The position numbers and the translations under genes were made by a program. From Billgrantia tianxiuensis (GTDB lineage: Bacteria > Pseudomonadota > Gammaproteobacteria > Pseudomonadales > Halomonadaceae), in the NCBI RefSeq assembly GCF_009834345.1, contig NZ_CP035042.1, forward strand, positions 992,001 to 1,056,000: a stretch of DNA of 64,000 nucleotides, given 5' to 3'. A model generated the notes under the pieces. That model saw nothing but the letters and a program-made list of their open reading frames with translations. It searched no databases and was not told the DNA's origin. Positions 9,142 to 17,999 of this stretch are shown here, piece by piece. Numbering within the stretch: the first letter of the stretch is position 1; every line of letters starts with the position of its first letter.

Positions 9142-9271
9142 CGAAACGAGCTTGGTGCCTTGCACTGCACTACCAGCTCGACCCGGCGATTCTGCCGCGG
9201 CCGGCCTTGTTGGTATTGCTGGTGAGCGAGGCGCTCGGCGACAGCCTTGTCCGTCGCCGAGCGGCTTCCCG

Positions 9272-9820
9272 TCACCCTTGTTGGGCCAGGCGCGCCTGCA
9301 CCGCCTCGCAGAGGGCCTCTACCGGTTGCCGGGAGTCGAGCCGCATGACCGGGCAGGCGAGTCGGCGTAGCCAACGTTCGTGGAGGTCGAAGCTGCGTAG
9401 CGGTGCCTTGCCGGTATCGTAGCGACTGGCCCACTCCATGAACTCCCGGTGAGTGTCATGCATGTCTCCGCCGGGACGGATGCGATCCCCATAGCGCGCT
9501 CGCTCACGGTCGAGCAGCCGCTGCATGCGTTGCGCATGGGGGAGAGAGAGGAAAATCGCCAGGGTGAAGTGGTGCAGCAAGGGATCGCCCCAGTTACAGA
9601 AGGAACCGGCCAGCACCCAGGAATCGTGGTCTGCTATCTCGCGCTCGATCAGGGCGACTCGCTCGGCGGGATCACGCTTGGTGGTAAACGGGGGATCGGT
9701 TGGTTGCCAATAGTAGGTGTCGGTATCCAGAAAGGGGATATCCAGGCGCCTGGCCAGCGCCATGCCCAGGGTCGTCGTGCCCGACCCCGAGGCCCCAAAG
9801 AGATGCAGTCGTACCGTCAT
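9272..9820 (-). CDS. P-loop nucleoside/shikimate-kinase-like protein
   Basis: 182 residues. Walker A is GASGSGTTT at residues 9-17, followed by LDTDTYYW and a lid-like segment rich in Arg (RMQRLLDRERARYGDR). These are features of the adenylate-kinase/FlaR-like group of small P-loop kinases whose substrates are mostly unknown. Replacement of the usual GKT/GKS by GTTT is seen in this group. It stands alone and is convergent with the SDR gene. Confidence 0.72.
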   Translation of the reverse strand: MTVRLHLFGASGSGTTTLGMALARRLDIPFLDTDTYYWQPTDPPFTTKRDPAERVALIEREIADHDSWVLAGSFCNWGDPLLHHFTLAIFLSLPHAQRMQRLLDRERARYGDRIRPGGDMHDTHREFMEWASRYDTGKAPLRSFDLHERWLRRLACPVMRLDSRQPVEALCEAVQARLAQQG

Positions 9821-10013
9821 GCGTTATCCGTCCCTGGCACTGAGAGTCGATCCGTTGCCTCACATGGCGGTGGGCACCGGCGTGGGCGGCGCATTATAGC
9901 CATCCCGCCCCATAGGACAAGGGTGTTGATCGCGTAGGTGAAGGAGGTAGGCTGACGAGATGTCTCGCCAGCCTGAATCCATGAGTGGTGTCGATTCGTG
10001 AACCTCCCAAATG

Positions 10014-10709
10014 TCAGAAAGCTGTGAGGCTTGGCTCAAGACTCGCCGCCAGCTCCTCCACCAGCGTCTCGATGCGCCGCTCGGCCTGGGCCAGCGAGGC
10101 CTGCAGGCGCTCGCCGCCGAACTCGTCGTATTCCGCCGCGAGACCGTGCACGTCGTCGATGCCCAGGTAGCCGAATACGGTGCGAATGTGCGGCTCGACG
10201 TGGTTGGCGTGGGCCATGCGCTCGCCCGGTTCGTAGCCGTAGTCGCCGCGGGAACTCAGCACCACCAAGCGCTTGTGCATCTCGGTCAGCATCGGCCAGT
10301 AGGGTAGCCCCTGGCGCGAGCGGTCGAAGCCGAAGGTGCGTCCGACCCGTACGATATTGTCGATATAGGCCTTGAAGCCGGCCGGGACGCCGAAGTTGTA
10401 CATCGGCACGCCGGCAACGATCAGGTCCGCCTCCAGCAGCTCATCGACCAGGGTATCGCTCTCGGCCAGGGCGTCGTGCATCCAGGGCTCGCGCGCTTCC
10501 GGTTTGGTGAAGGCGGCGTGGATCCACTCGCCGGTCACGGGGCGTGGCGGATATTGGCCCACGTCGCGATAGAGGATGCGGTCGCCGGGACGGGCTTTTT
10601 TCCATTGCTCGACGAAGTGCGCGCTGAGGCGCCGGGAATGGGAGCCATGAGGATCGATACCGGAACGGCCGGGGCGGGCACTGGCGTCGAGGTGGAGTAG
10701 CGTGATCAT
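10014..10709 (-). CDS. azoR: FMN-dependent NADH-azoreductase-like flavodoxin-fold protein
   Basis: 231 residues: flavodoxin-like fold beginning ITLLHLDASAR, with the FMN/active-site segment VAGVPMYNFGVPAGFKAYID and the later VVLSSRGDYGY, all matching AzoR/AcpD enzymes. The family reduces azo compounds and quinones with NADH. The ATG at 10709 follows AGGAGA; an upstream in-frame start at 10736 lacks support. It is divergent from the LysR regulator at 10875 and so likely controlled by it. A second azoreductase/LysR pair lies at 42-43.8 kb. Confidence 0.9.
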   Translation of the reverse strand: MITLLHLDASARPGRSGIDPHGSHSRRLSAHFVEQWKKARPGDRILYRDVGQYPPRPVTGEWIHAAFTKPEAREPWMHDALAESDTLVDELLEADLIVAGVPMYNFGVPAGFKAYIDNIVRVGRTFGFDRSRQGLPYWPMLTEMHKRLVVLSSRGDYGYEPGERMAHANHVEPHIRTVFGYLGIDDVHGLAAEYDEFGGERLQASLAQAERRIETLVEELAASLEPSLTAF

Positions 10710-10874
10710 GAACGTCTCCTGACAAGAAAAATTCAACTTGGATGATGCGTGGGAGACAGGATCGGTTCATGATGCAAGGCTGACAAATGACCATTTCTTG
10801 CGTGATGGAATAGCTGAGCTTTTCCATAGGTTGGACTTGTCCATAGACTGGGCCTTGGCAATAAGGAGATGCCG

Positions 10875-11804
10875 GTGAACCGACGCACGCTGCCGCTATC
10901 CCAACTGCGCGCCTTCGAAGCGGCGGCGCGCCAGCGCAGCTTCAAGCGGGCCGCCGAGGAGCTGGCCGTCACGCCGGCGGCCGTCAGCCACCAGGTACGC
11001 GAGCTGGAGGCACTGCTGGGCGTGGCACTGTTCGAGCGCCGCGTACGGCAGGTGGTGCCGACGCCGGCCGCCATGCAGCTTCTTCCCGTGCTGCAGCGTG
11101 GCTTCGACGCCTTCGGCGAAGCACTGGAGGCGCTGCGGGAGCAGGGCGATAGCGGCAGCGTCACGCTCTCCTGCACGCCGGCCTTTGCCAGCCAGTGGCT
11201 GTTGCCGCGCCTGGCCGATTTCCATGTCCGGTGTCCCGATACCGATCTGCGCATTCACGCCAGCGAGGCGCCGCTGGATCTTTCACGCAGCGCATCGTTG
11301 GCGATTCGCTATGGCATGGGGCCCTACCCGGAGCACGAGGCCGAGGTGCTGGCCGAGGATACCTTTGCCCTGGTGGCCAGCCCAGGGCTGGCGTTGGTGG
11401 GGTATGGGGATCTGAAGGCGGTGCGGCATATCGTCTTCGACTGGTACAGCCCGACACTGGGATTACCATCGTGGCAGCACTGGTGCCAGGCGGCGGACGT
11501 GGCCCAGGCCGATCTCGGTGCGAGCCTGACTTTCTCCGACGAGAGCCATGCCATCCAGGCCGCCATTGCCGGCCAGGGAGTGGCGTTGCTGAGCCTCACG
11601 CTGGTGAAGGCGGAACTCGAGAGAGGCGTACTACAGGTGCCCTTTGGGCCGAGGTTACCGGGCCTGCGCTATCAACTGGTCCGGCATCGGCGTTTTGCCG
11701 GACATGCCGAGCTGGAGCAGGTTGCGGCGTGGCTGCGACGTACTTTTGCAGGGGTGGCCAGCGAGCAGAGCGATGCTGCAAAGAGGGGGCCTGCCCATCA
11801 TTGA
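10875..11804 (+). CDS. LysR family regulator (GcvA-like)
   Basis: About 309 residues. The N-terminal HTH is LPLSQLRAFEAAARQRSF with AEELAVTPAAVSHQVRELE; the LysR substrate-binding domain follows (SGSVTLSCTPAFASQWLLPR), typical of the GcvA subgroup. GTG 10875 sits 5 bases after AAGGAG, while the ATG at 10869 overlaps that RBS, so GTG is the more likely start. It is divergent from azoR. The intergenic region holds two CCATAG direct repeats that may belong to its binding site. Confidence 0.9.
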   Translation: MNRRTLPLSQLRAFEAAARQRSFKRAAEELAVTPAAVSHQVRELEALLGVALFERRVRQVVPTPAAMQLLPVLQRGFDAFGEALEALREQGDSGSVTLSCTPAFASQWLLPRLADFHVRCPDTDLRIHASEAPLDLSRSASLAIRYGMGPYPEHEAEVLAEDTFALVASPGLALVGYGDLKAVRHIVFDWYSPTLGLPSWQHWCQAADVAQADLGASLTFSDESHAIQAAIAGQGVALLSLTLVKAELERGVLQVPFGPRLPGLRYQLVRHRRFAGHAELEQVAAWLRRTFAGVASEQSDAAKRGPAHH

Positions 11805-11878
11805 TTTTTTCTTGTCGGTTGCCGAGGTGCGGCGCATCCTGACATGCGCCGATGACAAGAGATGACGAGGAGAAAGCC

Positions 11879-12517
11879 ATGCTGCCGTTGTCCGATCTGC
11901 TGCTTTTCGCCCTGGCCGCCCTGGTCGTAGTGCTGACCCCCGGGCCGAATATGATTTACCTGATCTCGCGCTCGATCTGCCAAGGGCGAGCCGCGGGCGT
12001 GATCTCTCTCTTTGGCGTGCTGGCAGGCTTCCTGGTGCACATGCTGGCGGCGGCCGTCGGCTTGACCGCGCTGTTCCTGGCCATTCCCTTGGCCTACGAG
12101 ATACTCAAGTGGGCCGGCGCGTTATACCTGCTCTTCCTGGCCTGGCAGGCCGTGAGGCCCGGCGCGCGCTCGCCCTTCGAGGCGCGCGCGCTTCCAGCGG
12201 ACCGGCCTCGCAAGCTGTTCCTGATGGGCTTTTTGACCAACCTGCTCAACCCCAAGATCGCCGTCTTCTACCTGGCGATCTTCCCGCAGTTCGTCTCGCC
12301 CGAGCATGGCCCGGTGTTCCTGCAGAGTCTGGTGCTCGGCTTTACCCAGATCGGCGTGAGCTTCACGGTCAATCTGGCGATCGCCCTCTCGGCGGCGGGT
12401 ATCGCCACCTGGTTTCAGCAGCGTCCCACCTGGCTGGCCGTGCAGCGTTACGTCATGGGCGGCGTGTTGGCCGGCATGGCGGCCAAGCTCGCTGCGGAGC
12501 CGCGACAGGGCGTCTAG
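11879..12517 (+). CDS. LysE/RhtB family amino-acid exporter
   Basis: 212 residues with six hydrophobic helices. The signature LTPGPNMIYLISRSICQG after helix 1, and FLTNLLNPKIAVFYLAIFPQ, are the two conserved RhtB-family motifs. The ATG at 11879 follows GAGGAGA; the longer frame adds only charged residues. Family members export threonine, homoserine, leucine or lysine. It lies 74 bp after the LysR gene in the same direction and converges on trpA. Confidence 0.92.
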   Translation: MLPLSDLLLFALAALVVVLTPGPNMIYLISRSICQGRAAGVISLFGVLAGFLVHMLAAAVGLTALFLAIPLAYEILKWAGALYLLFLAWQAVRPGARSPFEARALPADRPRKLFLMGFLTNLLNPKIAVFYLAIFPQFVSPEHGPVFLQSLVLGFTQIGVSFTVNLAIALSAAGIATWFQQRPTWLAVQRYVMGGVLAGMAAKLAAEPRQGV

Positions 12518-12532
12518 GTTCCCACGCCTGCA

Positions 12533-13351
12533 TTACGTGTTGGCAGCTCGGACGCCTGCGGCCAGCTCGCGAACCAGTCCATGAACCGCCTCGACGGCAC
12601 CATGTCGAGTCTCAGCGCTTTCGATGGCCTCTACCAGCGCCGAGCCGACCACCACGGCATCGCTGAATCGGCCAATCGCTTGCGCCTGTGCGGCAGTGCG
12701 AATGCCGAAACCGACCGCTATCGGCAGGTGGCTATGCTCGCGCAGCCGACCCACCATGCGCTCGACATCCTGTGGCGGCGGAGCGCTACCACCCGTAATG
12801 CCATTTACCGAGACGCAATAGAGGAAGCCCGAGGCATTGTTCAGCACCCGGGGCAGCCGCTTGGCGTCGGTGGTTGGGGTGGCGAGGCGGATGAAGGCAA
12901 TACCGTGCTCCCTGGCGGGCAGGCACAGCTCGTCGTCATGCTCGGGCGGTAGGTCGACCACGATCAAGCCATCGACACCGGCACGGGCCGCATCGGCCAG
13001 AAATCTCGCCACGCCGTAGCGGTGTATGGGGTTGTAATAGCCCATCAGCACCAGTGGCGTTTGTGAATCCTGTTGGCGGAAGGCGTGCACCAACTCGAGC
13101 GTCCGGGTCATGGTTTGTCCGCTCCCGAGGGCGCGTAGCGCTGCCTTCTGAATCGCAGGGCCGTCGGCCATGGGATCGCTGAACGGCATGCCGATCTCGA
13201 TCACGTCGGCGCCTGCCGCGGGCAGCCCCTGAAGGATTTCCAGCGAGGTCTCGAAGTCAGGGTCGCCGGCAGTGACGTAGGTTACCAGGGCCGGCCTTTT
13301 TTCCGCCTTGAGCGCGGCAAAGCATTCATCGAGGCGAGTGGCGGTGTTCAT
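12533..13351 (-). CDS. trpA: Tryptophan synthase alpha subunit
   Basis: 272 residues. It cleaves indole-3-glycerol phosphate to indole and glyceraldehyde-3-phosphate within the alpha2-beta2 complex. Catalytic Glu ([17 protein letters not shown]) and Asp are present, as are LMGYYNP and GFGIRTAAQ with the phosphate-binding VGSALV. The ATG at 13351 has AAGGAGAG at the right spacing and gives the normal family N-terminus; an in-frame ATG at 13375 overlaps the trpB stop (ATGA). It is downstream of trpB in one operon. Confidence 0.97.
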   Translation of the reverse strand: MNTATRLDECFAALKAEKRPALVTYVTAGDPDFETSLEILQGLPAAGADVIEIGMPFSDPMADGPAIQKAALRALGSGQTMTRTLELVHAFRQQDSQTPLVLMGYYNPIHRYGVARFLADAARAGVDGLIVVDLPPEHDDELCLPAREHGIAFIRLATPTTDAKRLPRVLNNASGFLYCVSVNGITGGSAPPPQDVERMVGRLREHSHLPIAVGFGIRTAAQAQAIGRFSDAVVVGSALVEAIESAETRHGAVEAVHGLVRELAAGVRAANT

Positions 13352-13371
13352 GGGGCTCTCCTTGGCGGCGT

Positions 13372-14576
13372 TCATTGGAAGTTCTCACCCAGGTGTTGGG
13401 CGACGCTCATCATGTCCTTGTCGCCGCGTCCGCTCAGGTTGACCACCATGAGGTGGTCGCGGGGTAGCGTCGGCGCGCGCTTGGCGACCTCGGCCAGGGC
13501 GTGGGCCGACTCGAGCGCGGGAATGATCCCTTCCTGACGGCAACAGCACTGGAACGCCGCCAGCGCCTCGTCGTCGGTGATCGAGACGTACTCGACGCGC
13601 CCATGCTCATGCAGCCAGGCATGTTCGGGACCGATACCGGGGTAATCGAGCCCGGCCGATATCGAGTGGGCATCGATGATCTGGCCATCCTCGTCCTGCA
13701 GCAGGTAGGTGCGGTTGCCGTGCAGTACGCCGGGCTCGCCGCCGGTGAGGCTCGCCGCGTGCAGGCCGGTGTCGACGCCCTTGCCGCCGGCCTCGACGCC
13801 GATCATCTGGACCGTTTCATCCGCGAGGAAGGGATGGAACAACCCCATGGCATTCGAGCCGCCGCCGATGCAGGCGACGAGAGAGTCGGGTAGACGTCCT
13901 TCCTTCTCGAGAATCTGCGTGCGGGTCTCGCGTCCGATCACCGCCTGGAAGTCACGCACCATGGCGGGGTAGGGGTGCGGTCCGGCCACGGTCCCGATGA
14001 TGTAGAAGGTGTCCTCGACGTTGGTCACCCAGTCGCGCAGCGCCTCGTTCATCGCATCCTTGAGCGTGCCGGCACCCGTCGTCACCGGGATGACTTCGGC
14101 GCCGAGCAATTTCATGCGAAACACGTTGGGCTGCTGGCGTTCGATATCGGCCGAGCCCATGTAGACGACACAGGGCATGCCGAAGCGTGCCGCGACGGTG
14201 GCGGTGGCGACGCCATGCATGCCGGCGCCCGTTTCGGCGATGATGCGGGTCTTGCCCATGCGCTTGGCGAGCAGGATCTGGCCGATGCAATTGTTGATCT
14301 TGTGAGCTCCAGTGTGGTTGAGCTCCTCGCGCTTGAGATAGATCCTGGCGCCGCCAAAGTGCTCGGTAAGACGCTCGGCAAAGTAGAGCGGACTGGGCCG
14401 GCCAACGTAATCGCGCTGGAAGTAGGCGAGCAGGCGCTGGAATTCGCTGTCCTGCCGGGCCGCATCGTATTCGCTCTGAAGCTCGCTAATCAGCGGCATC
14501 AACGTCTCGGGACGAAGCGTCCGCCGAAGCGGCCGAACATGCCATGGGCATCGGGCTGCATCGAAAGGTCGGTCAT
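13372..14576 (-). CDS. trpB: Tryptophan synthase beta subunit, frame broken near the 5' end by a one-base contraction
   Basis: The main frame covers residues from MPLISELQ onward, with the PLP lysine in [10 protein letters not shown] and the GGGSNAMG phosphate loop. The missing N-terminus ([18 protein letters not shown]) is present upstream in another frame. Adding one C on the coding strand, at the GGG run 14509-14511 of the + strand, joins them into about 401 residues, the family's normal length, starting at the ATG at 14576 after GAGGT. The protein condenses indole with serine. It is divergent from trpI. Confidence 0.93.
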
Positions 14577-14679
14577 GGAGTACCTCGAAGGTCAGGGAGC
14601 TTTCGATGAAGCTAGCGCAGACAGGCGGGGCAAAAAATCGATAAGATGGCGGCTATATGTGAGCCAGGGTCACAGGTTG

Positions 14680-15587
14680 ATGCTCAATTCCATGCCTTCT
14701 CTCAGCGCACTGCGCGCTTTCGAGGCCACCGCGCGGTTGGGTAGCGTCACGGCCGCGGCGAATGAACTCAGCGTGACTCACGGCGCGGTCAGCCGTCAGC
14801 TGCGAAGCCTGGAAGAGCATTTCGGCGTGGCGCTGTTCACCAAGGCGGGCCGCGGCCTGCAGCTCACGAGTCACGGGGAGCGGCTGCAGCACGGCGTTGG
14901 CGAGGCATTCCTGCGCCTGCGAGACAGCTGCGCGCAGTTGAAGCGTGACGTCGAGGCGGCGCCGTTCATCCTGGCCTGTCCGGGCAGCCTGTTGGCACGC
15001 TGGCTCATTCCACGGCTCGACCACCTTCATCGTGCGTTGCCGGAACTCAAGCTGCATGTCGTCGCCAGCGAGAGCGAAGCGACCCCGGGAAGGGACGAGG
15101 TCAGCGCAACGCTGACGTTTGCGGAATCGCCATGGCCGGCCGACCTGGAGGTGATCGAGTTGGCAGCGGAACACATCGGCGCGGTGGTGAACCCGCAGCT
15201 GGCCGCTCGGTTCAATCCGAGCGACCGGCGACACTGTTTGACGCCAAGCTGTTGCATACCGCCTCCAGGCCTCAGGCCTGGCCGCACTGGGCGCGTGCAC
15301 ATGGGCTCGATTCGGCGCGTCTCGACCGGGCGCTGGCCGAGGGCCAGGGCTTCGATCATCTCTATTATCTGATCGAGGCGGCAGTGGCCGGATTGGGGGT
15401 GGCGATAGCGCCCCGGCTGTTGGTCGAGGACGAGCTGCGTCAGGGGCGGCTGATCGCACCGTGGGGCTTCGTCGAGACGCCCGCCCGGCTGTGTCTGTGG
15501 CTTTCCCCCACGGACAATCGAGGGTACCGCGTTCGGCTCATCGAATGGCTCGAGCGTGAGCTGAACGACATGCTCTCTTCGCGGTAA
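14680..15587 (+). CDS. trpI: TrpI, LysR-type activator of trpBA, frame broken by a one-base contraction
   Basis: The N-terminal HTH ([20 protein letters not shown]) and first half of the effector domain ([13 protein letters not shown]) read in one frame. The second half ([39 protein letters not shown]) reads in another. Adding one C to the CC at 15225-15226 joins them with sequence close to Pseudomonas TrpI. In that system TrpI, divergent from trpBA, activates the pair in response to indoleglycerol phosphate. The same arrangement here gives strong context support. Confidence 0.9.
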
Positions 15588-15683
15588 CCGCTGCGGGATA
15601 TCGTGGGATAGATTGGAGCGGCTTTCGCACCTGAAAGACCAAAATTGACGCCGGTCAATCGCTAAACGATAGCTGGCTGCTTG

Positions 15684-15717
15684 TCCATAGGAAGAGCGAA
15701 AATCTGATACCTATGGA
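15684..15717. promoter_or_regulatory. Inverted repeat in the pqqA-like upstream region
   Basis: TCCATAGG (15684-15691) and CCTATGGA (15710-15717) form perfect 8-bp arms separated by 18 bases, about 115 bp upstream of the peptide gene. The arms could be a dimeric operator. The 11-mer CTTGTCCATAG ending in the left arm recurs at 10836. Confidence 0.4.
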
Positions 15718-15774
15718 TAGGCGCTTTCCTTCCAAAGTTTCATACATGTATTTCACATGCCTCTCTAGCATCAG

Positions 15775-15808
15775 TGGTGTAACGCCATGCGTTACGCTCT
15801 CCACACCA
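15775..15808 (+). promoter_or_regulatory. Leader hairpin upstream of the PqqA-like peptide gene
   Basis: Inner stem GTAACGC-CAT-GCGTTAC (15779-15795) is enclosed by outer arms TGGTGT and ACACCA. It ends 22 bp before the peptide start codon and its GGGAGG RBS, so it could act as an mRNA leader structure or a protein-binding site. No poly-U tract follows. Confidence 0.45.
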
Positions 15809-15830
15809 CAAGATCAAATGGGAGGTAATC

Positions 15831-15905
15831 ATGCAATGGATCGATCCGGAGTTCTGTGATCTTCGCTTGGGATTCGAAGTCACGGCGTATGTCTATGTCC
15901 GTTGA
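15831..15905 (+). CDS. pqqA: PqqA-like precursor peptide (24 residues)
   Basis: A 24-residue ORF with a strong GGGAGG RBS. Its core DLRLGFEVTAYVYVR carries the PqqA hallmark Glu-x3-Tyr (E16, Y20) that PqqE cross-links and that becomes the backbone of pyrroloquinoline quinone. The N-terminal half (MQWIDPEFC) includes a Cys, unusual for PqqA. It is followed 67 bp later by pqqD. It is too short for length-filtered gene callers. The product is PQQ or, given the missing pqqB/pqqC here, possibly a related compound. Confidence 0.88.
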   Translation: MQWIDPEFCDLRLGFEVTAYVYVR

Positions 15906-15972
15906 TTGAAGGAACCGGGATGGCCGCACGCCATTCCCGGTTTTACACGATAACAACGACAAGGTGTTCGCT

Positions 15973-16266
15973 ATGATGACGAGTCCAGGAGTGGCGCTTG
16001 GCGACAGCTATCGGATACATCCTACCTTCCTGTTCCGCTGGGAAGCGTCGCAAAACGCACATGTGCTGCTTTATCCCGAAGGGATCGTAAAGCTGAACCG
16101 AACGGGGGGCGATATTCTGTCGCTCTGTGACGGCAGTGCCAGCGTGAACGAGATCATCGATGAACTCGGCAAGCGCTACGATGCCGAGCGTGACGTCATC
16201 GCCAAGAGCGTCATCCAATTCCTGGAGGTGTCCCATGCCAAAGGCTGGATCCACGTTGCGTCTTGA
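15973..16266 (+). CDS. pqqD: PqqD-type peptide chaperone (RiPP recognition element)
   Basis: 97 residues. PqqD binds the PqqA peptide and presents it to the radical SAM enzyme PqqE. Visible family features are YRIHPTFLFRWEASQNAHVL near the N-terminus, LYPEGIVKLNRTGGDIL, and the helical VNEIIDELGKRYDAE. The N-terminus offers GTG 15964, ATG 15973 and ATG 15976; the first ATG is listed. The gene overlaps pqqE by 32 bp, which implies translational coupling and equal dosage. Confidence 0.93.
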   Translation: MMTSPGVALGDSYRIHPTFLFRWEASQNAHVLLYPEGIVKLNRTGGDILSLCDGSASVNEIIDELGKRYDAERDVIAKSVIQFLEVSHAKGWIHVAS

Positions 16267-17377
16267 TGGCGATGGCAAGCCCATCTGGGTACTGCTGGAA
16301 CTGACTTATCAGTGCCCATTGAAGTGCGTCTTCTGCAGCAATCCGGTGGATTTCGATCGCTTTCGAGAAGACGAGCTGAGCACCGAGGAGTGGAAACGCG
16401 TCATCCACGATGCGCGCCAACTGGGGGCCATGCAGATAGGCTTTTCCGGTGGCGAACCCACCCTGCGCAAGGATCTCGAGGAACTGGTCGCGGAAGCCAA
16501 TGCGCTGGGCTATTACACCAATCTGATCACCTCGGGAATCGGGCTCACCGCGAAGCGGCTTGGCGCGCTGAAGGAGGCGGGGCTGAAGCATATTCAACTG
16601 GGCTTCCAATCCAGCGACCCCGCCACGGCCAACCGGTTGGCGGGAGTGGAGTGCTTCGACAGGAAGTTGGCCATGGCCAGGGAGATCAAGGCCCAGGGTT
16701 TTCCGATGGTGCTCAACGTCCCGATTACCCGAGACAATATCGGGCAAGTGCCTGAGATCATCGAGTTGGCCAGCGAGCTTGGCGTCGAGTATCTGGAGCT
16801 GGCCAACGTGCAGTACTACAACTGGGCCCTGCTTAACCGGGACGCGTTGCTGCCGACTCGGGAGGAGCTGGAACGGGCTGAAGAGGCCGTGAAGTCGGCC
16901 CGCCAACGCCTGGGCGACGGCATGACCATCTTCTTCGTCATTCCCGACTATTACGAAGGTCGCCCCAAGGCGTGCATGAACGGCTGGGGATCGATACACC
17001 TGACCATTGCGCCGGATGGCACTGCGCTGCCCTGTTCCCAGGCGCGTACTATCAAAGGCCTGGAGTTCCCCAATGTTCGTCGGCATGAACTCGAATGGCT
17101 GTGGCGGGAGTCTCCGGCTTTCCGCAAGTTCCGGGGCAACAAGTGGATGAAGGAACCGTGCCGCAGCTGCGACGAGCGAGACCGGGACTTCGGAGGCTGC
17201 CGCTGCCAGGCCCTGCTGCTGACCGGCGATGCCGCCAATACCGACCCCGCCTGCAGCAAGTCTCCGCACCACCATGTGATTCAACAGGCCATCCGCCAGG
17301 CGGCGACGGCCGAGCGCCATGCCGCCAGCTTGATCGCGCGTCAGGGCGGTCATGAACTGGGGAGGGAAGCGACATGA
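16235..17377 (+). CDS. pqqE: PqqE, radical SAM/SPASM peptide cyclase
   Basis: 380 residues, the usual PqqE length. The radical SAM [4Fe-4S] motif CPLKCVFC is near residue 28, with GFSGGEPTLR nearby. The C-terminal SPASM region has CMNGWGSIHLTIAPDG, CRSCDERDRDFGGCRCQA and the terminal TDPACSKSP, all characteristic of PqqE. It forms the Glu-Tyr C-C bond in PqqA. The ATG at 16235 follows TGGAGG. The next gene starts inside its stop codon (ATGA). Confidence 0.96.
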   Translation: MPKAGSTLRLDGDGKPIWVLLELTYQCPLKCVFCSNPVDFDRFREDELSTEEWKRVIHDARQLGAMQIGFSGGEPTLRKDLEELVAEANALGYYTNLITSGIGLTAKRLGALKEAGLKHIQLGFQSSDPATANRLAGVECFDRKLAMAREIKAQGFPMVLNVPITRDNIGQVPEIIELASELGVEYLELANVQYYNWALLNRDALLPTREELERAEEAVKSARQRLGDGMTIFFVIPDYYEGRPKACMNGWGSIHLTIAPDGTALPCSQARTIKGLEFPNVRRHELEWLWRESPAFRKFRGNKWMKEPCRSCDERDRDFGGCRCQALLLTGDAANTDPACSKSPHHHVIQQAIRQAATAERHAASLIARQGGHELGREAT

Positions 17378-17466
17378 GACTGCCACACGACACGCTCGGC
17401 GGTACCCTGGCCGCCGGACTGTTGCTGACCGCGGTGCTCTACCTTCTCGTCCGGTCACTGGTGTAG
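17374..17466 (+). CDS. 30-residue single-span membrane peptide in the pqq-like cassette
   Basis: The start overlaps the pqqE stop by ATGA. The peptide is one hydrophobic helix (TLAAGLLLTAVLYLLVRSLV at the C-terminus) preceded by about nine polar residues. It ends 12 bp before the next membrane protein gene, so it is probably a small subunit or anchor working with that protein. I know of no named family. Its coupling to neighbours on both sides supports it being a real gene. Confidence 0.65.
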   Translation: MRLPHDTLGGTLAAGLLLTAVLYLLVRSLV

Positions 17467-17478
17467 GAGAGGGCGCCC

Positions 17479-17979
17479 ATGGCACTGCTCGACTTCGCGT
17501 TTCGCTGGGCGCACATTCTCTTTGCGCTGGTCTGGATTGGGCACAATTACGCCAACGTCGTCAAACATCCCACCTTCATGCCGCTCAACGGCGAGGCCAG
17601 CGAGACGGAGCGCAGTGCGGCGCTGGAGGCCAGGCTGCAGCGCGAGCACGGTACCTTCCGCTATGCCTCCATCGTGGTTTGGACGACCGGCATGGGCATG
17701 CTGTGGCAGCGGGGCTGGCTGGTCGATGCGCTGCGCCTCGAAGGGCCTTATGCCGTCATCGGCATGGGCGCCTGGATCGGTACGCTGATGCTGCTCAATT
17801 TGTGGCTGGTGCTGTGGCCTCATCAGAAGAAGGTGCTGGGGTTCGTGCCGGCGCCCATGGAAGAGCGGGTGCGCTGTTCGCGCATCACCTTTCTGTCGTC
17901 TCGCACCAATACGATCCTGTCGATTCCGCTGCTGTTCTTCATGGCGGCCGGCGGGCACGGTCTGCATCTCTTCTTCTGA
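17479..17979 (+). CDS. Four-helix membrane protein (PuuD/HemJ-like appearance) in the pqq-like cassette
   Basis: 166 residues with about four membrane helices: near residues 7-25, 62-78, 88-112 and 143-166. Histidines lie in or beside the helices (RWAHILFALVWIGHNYANVV, then KHP; GGHGLHLFF at the C-terminus), a pattern that in other small membrane proteins ligates haem. It resembles the membrane domain of urate hydroxylase PuuD or HemJ-like proteins in layout, but I do not assign a family firmly. The RBS GGAGAGGG lies just upstream. It might accept electrons from the flavoprotein encoded downstream (inference). Confidence 0.7.
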   Translation: MALLDFAFRWAHILFALVWIGHNYANVVKHPTFMPLNGEASETERSAALEARLQREHGTFRYASIVVWTTGMGMLWQRGWLVDALRLEGPYAVIGMGAWIGTLMLLNLWLVLWPHQKKVLGFVPAPMEERVRCSRITFLSSRTNTILSIPLLFFMAAGGHGLHLFF

Positions 17980-17999
17980 ACGCCGCGCGAGGAGAACGC

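Noticed and set aside
15906..15972. Possibility that pqqB or pqqC is hidden by frameshifts between pqqA and pqqD
   Set aside because: Only 67 bp separate the two genes, far too short for either; the genes are truly absent here.
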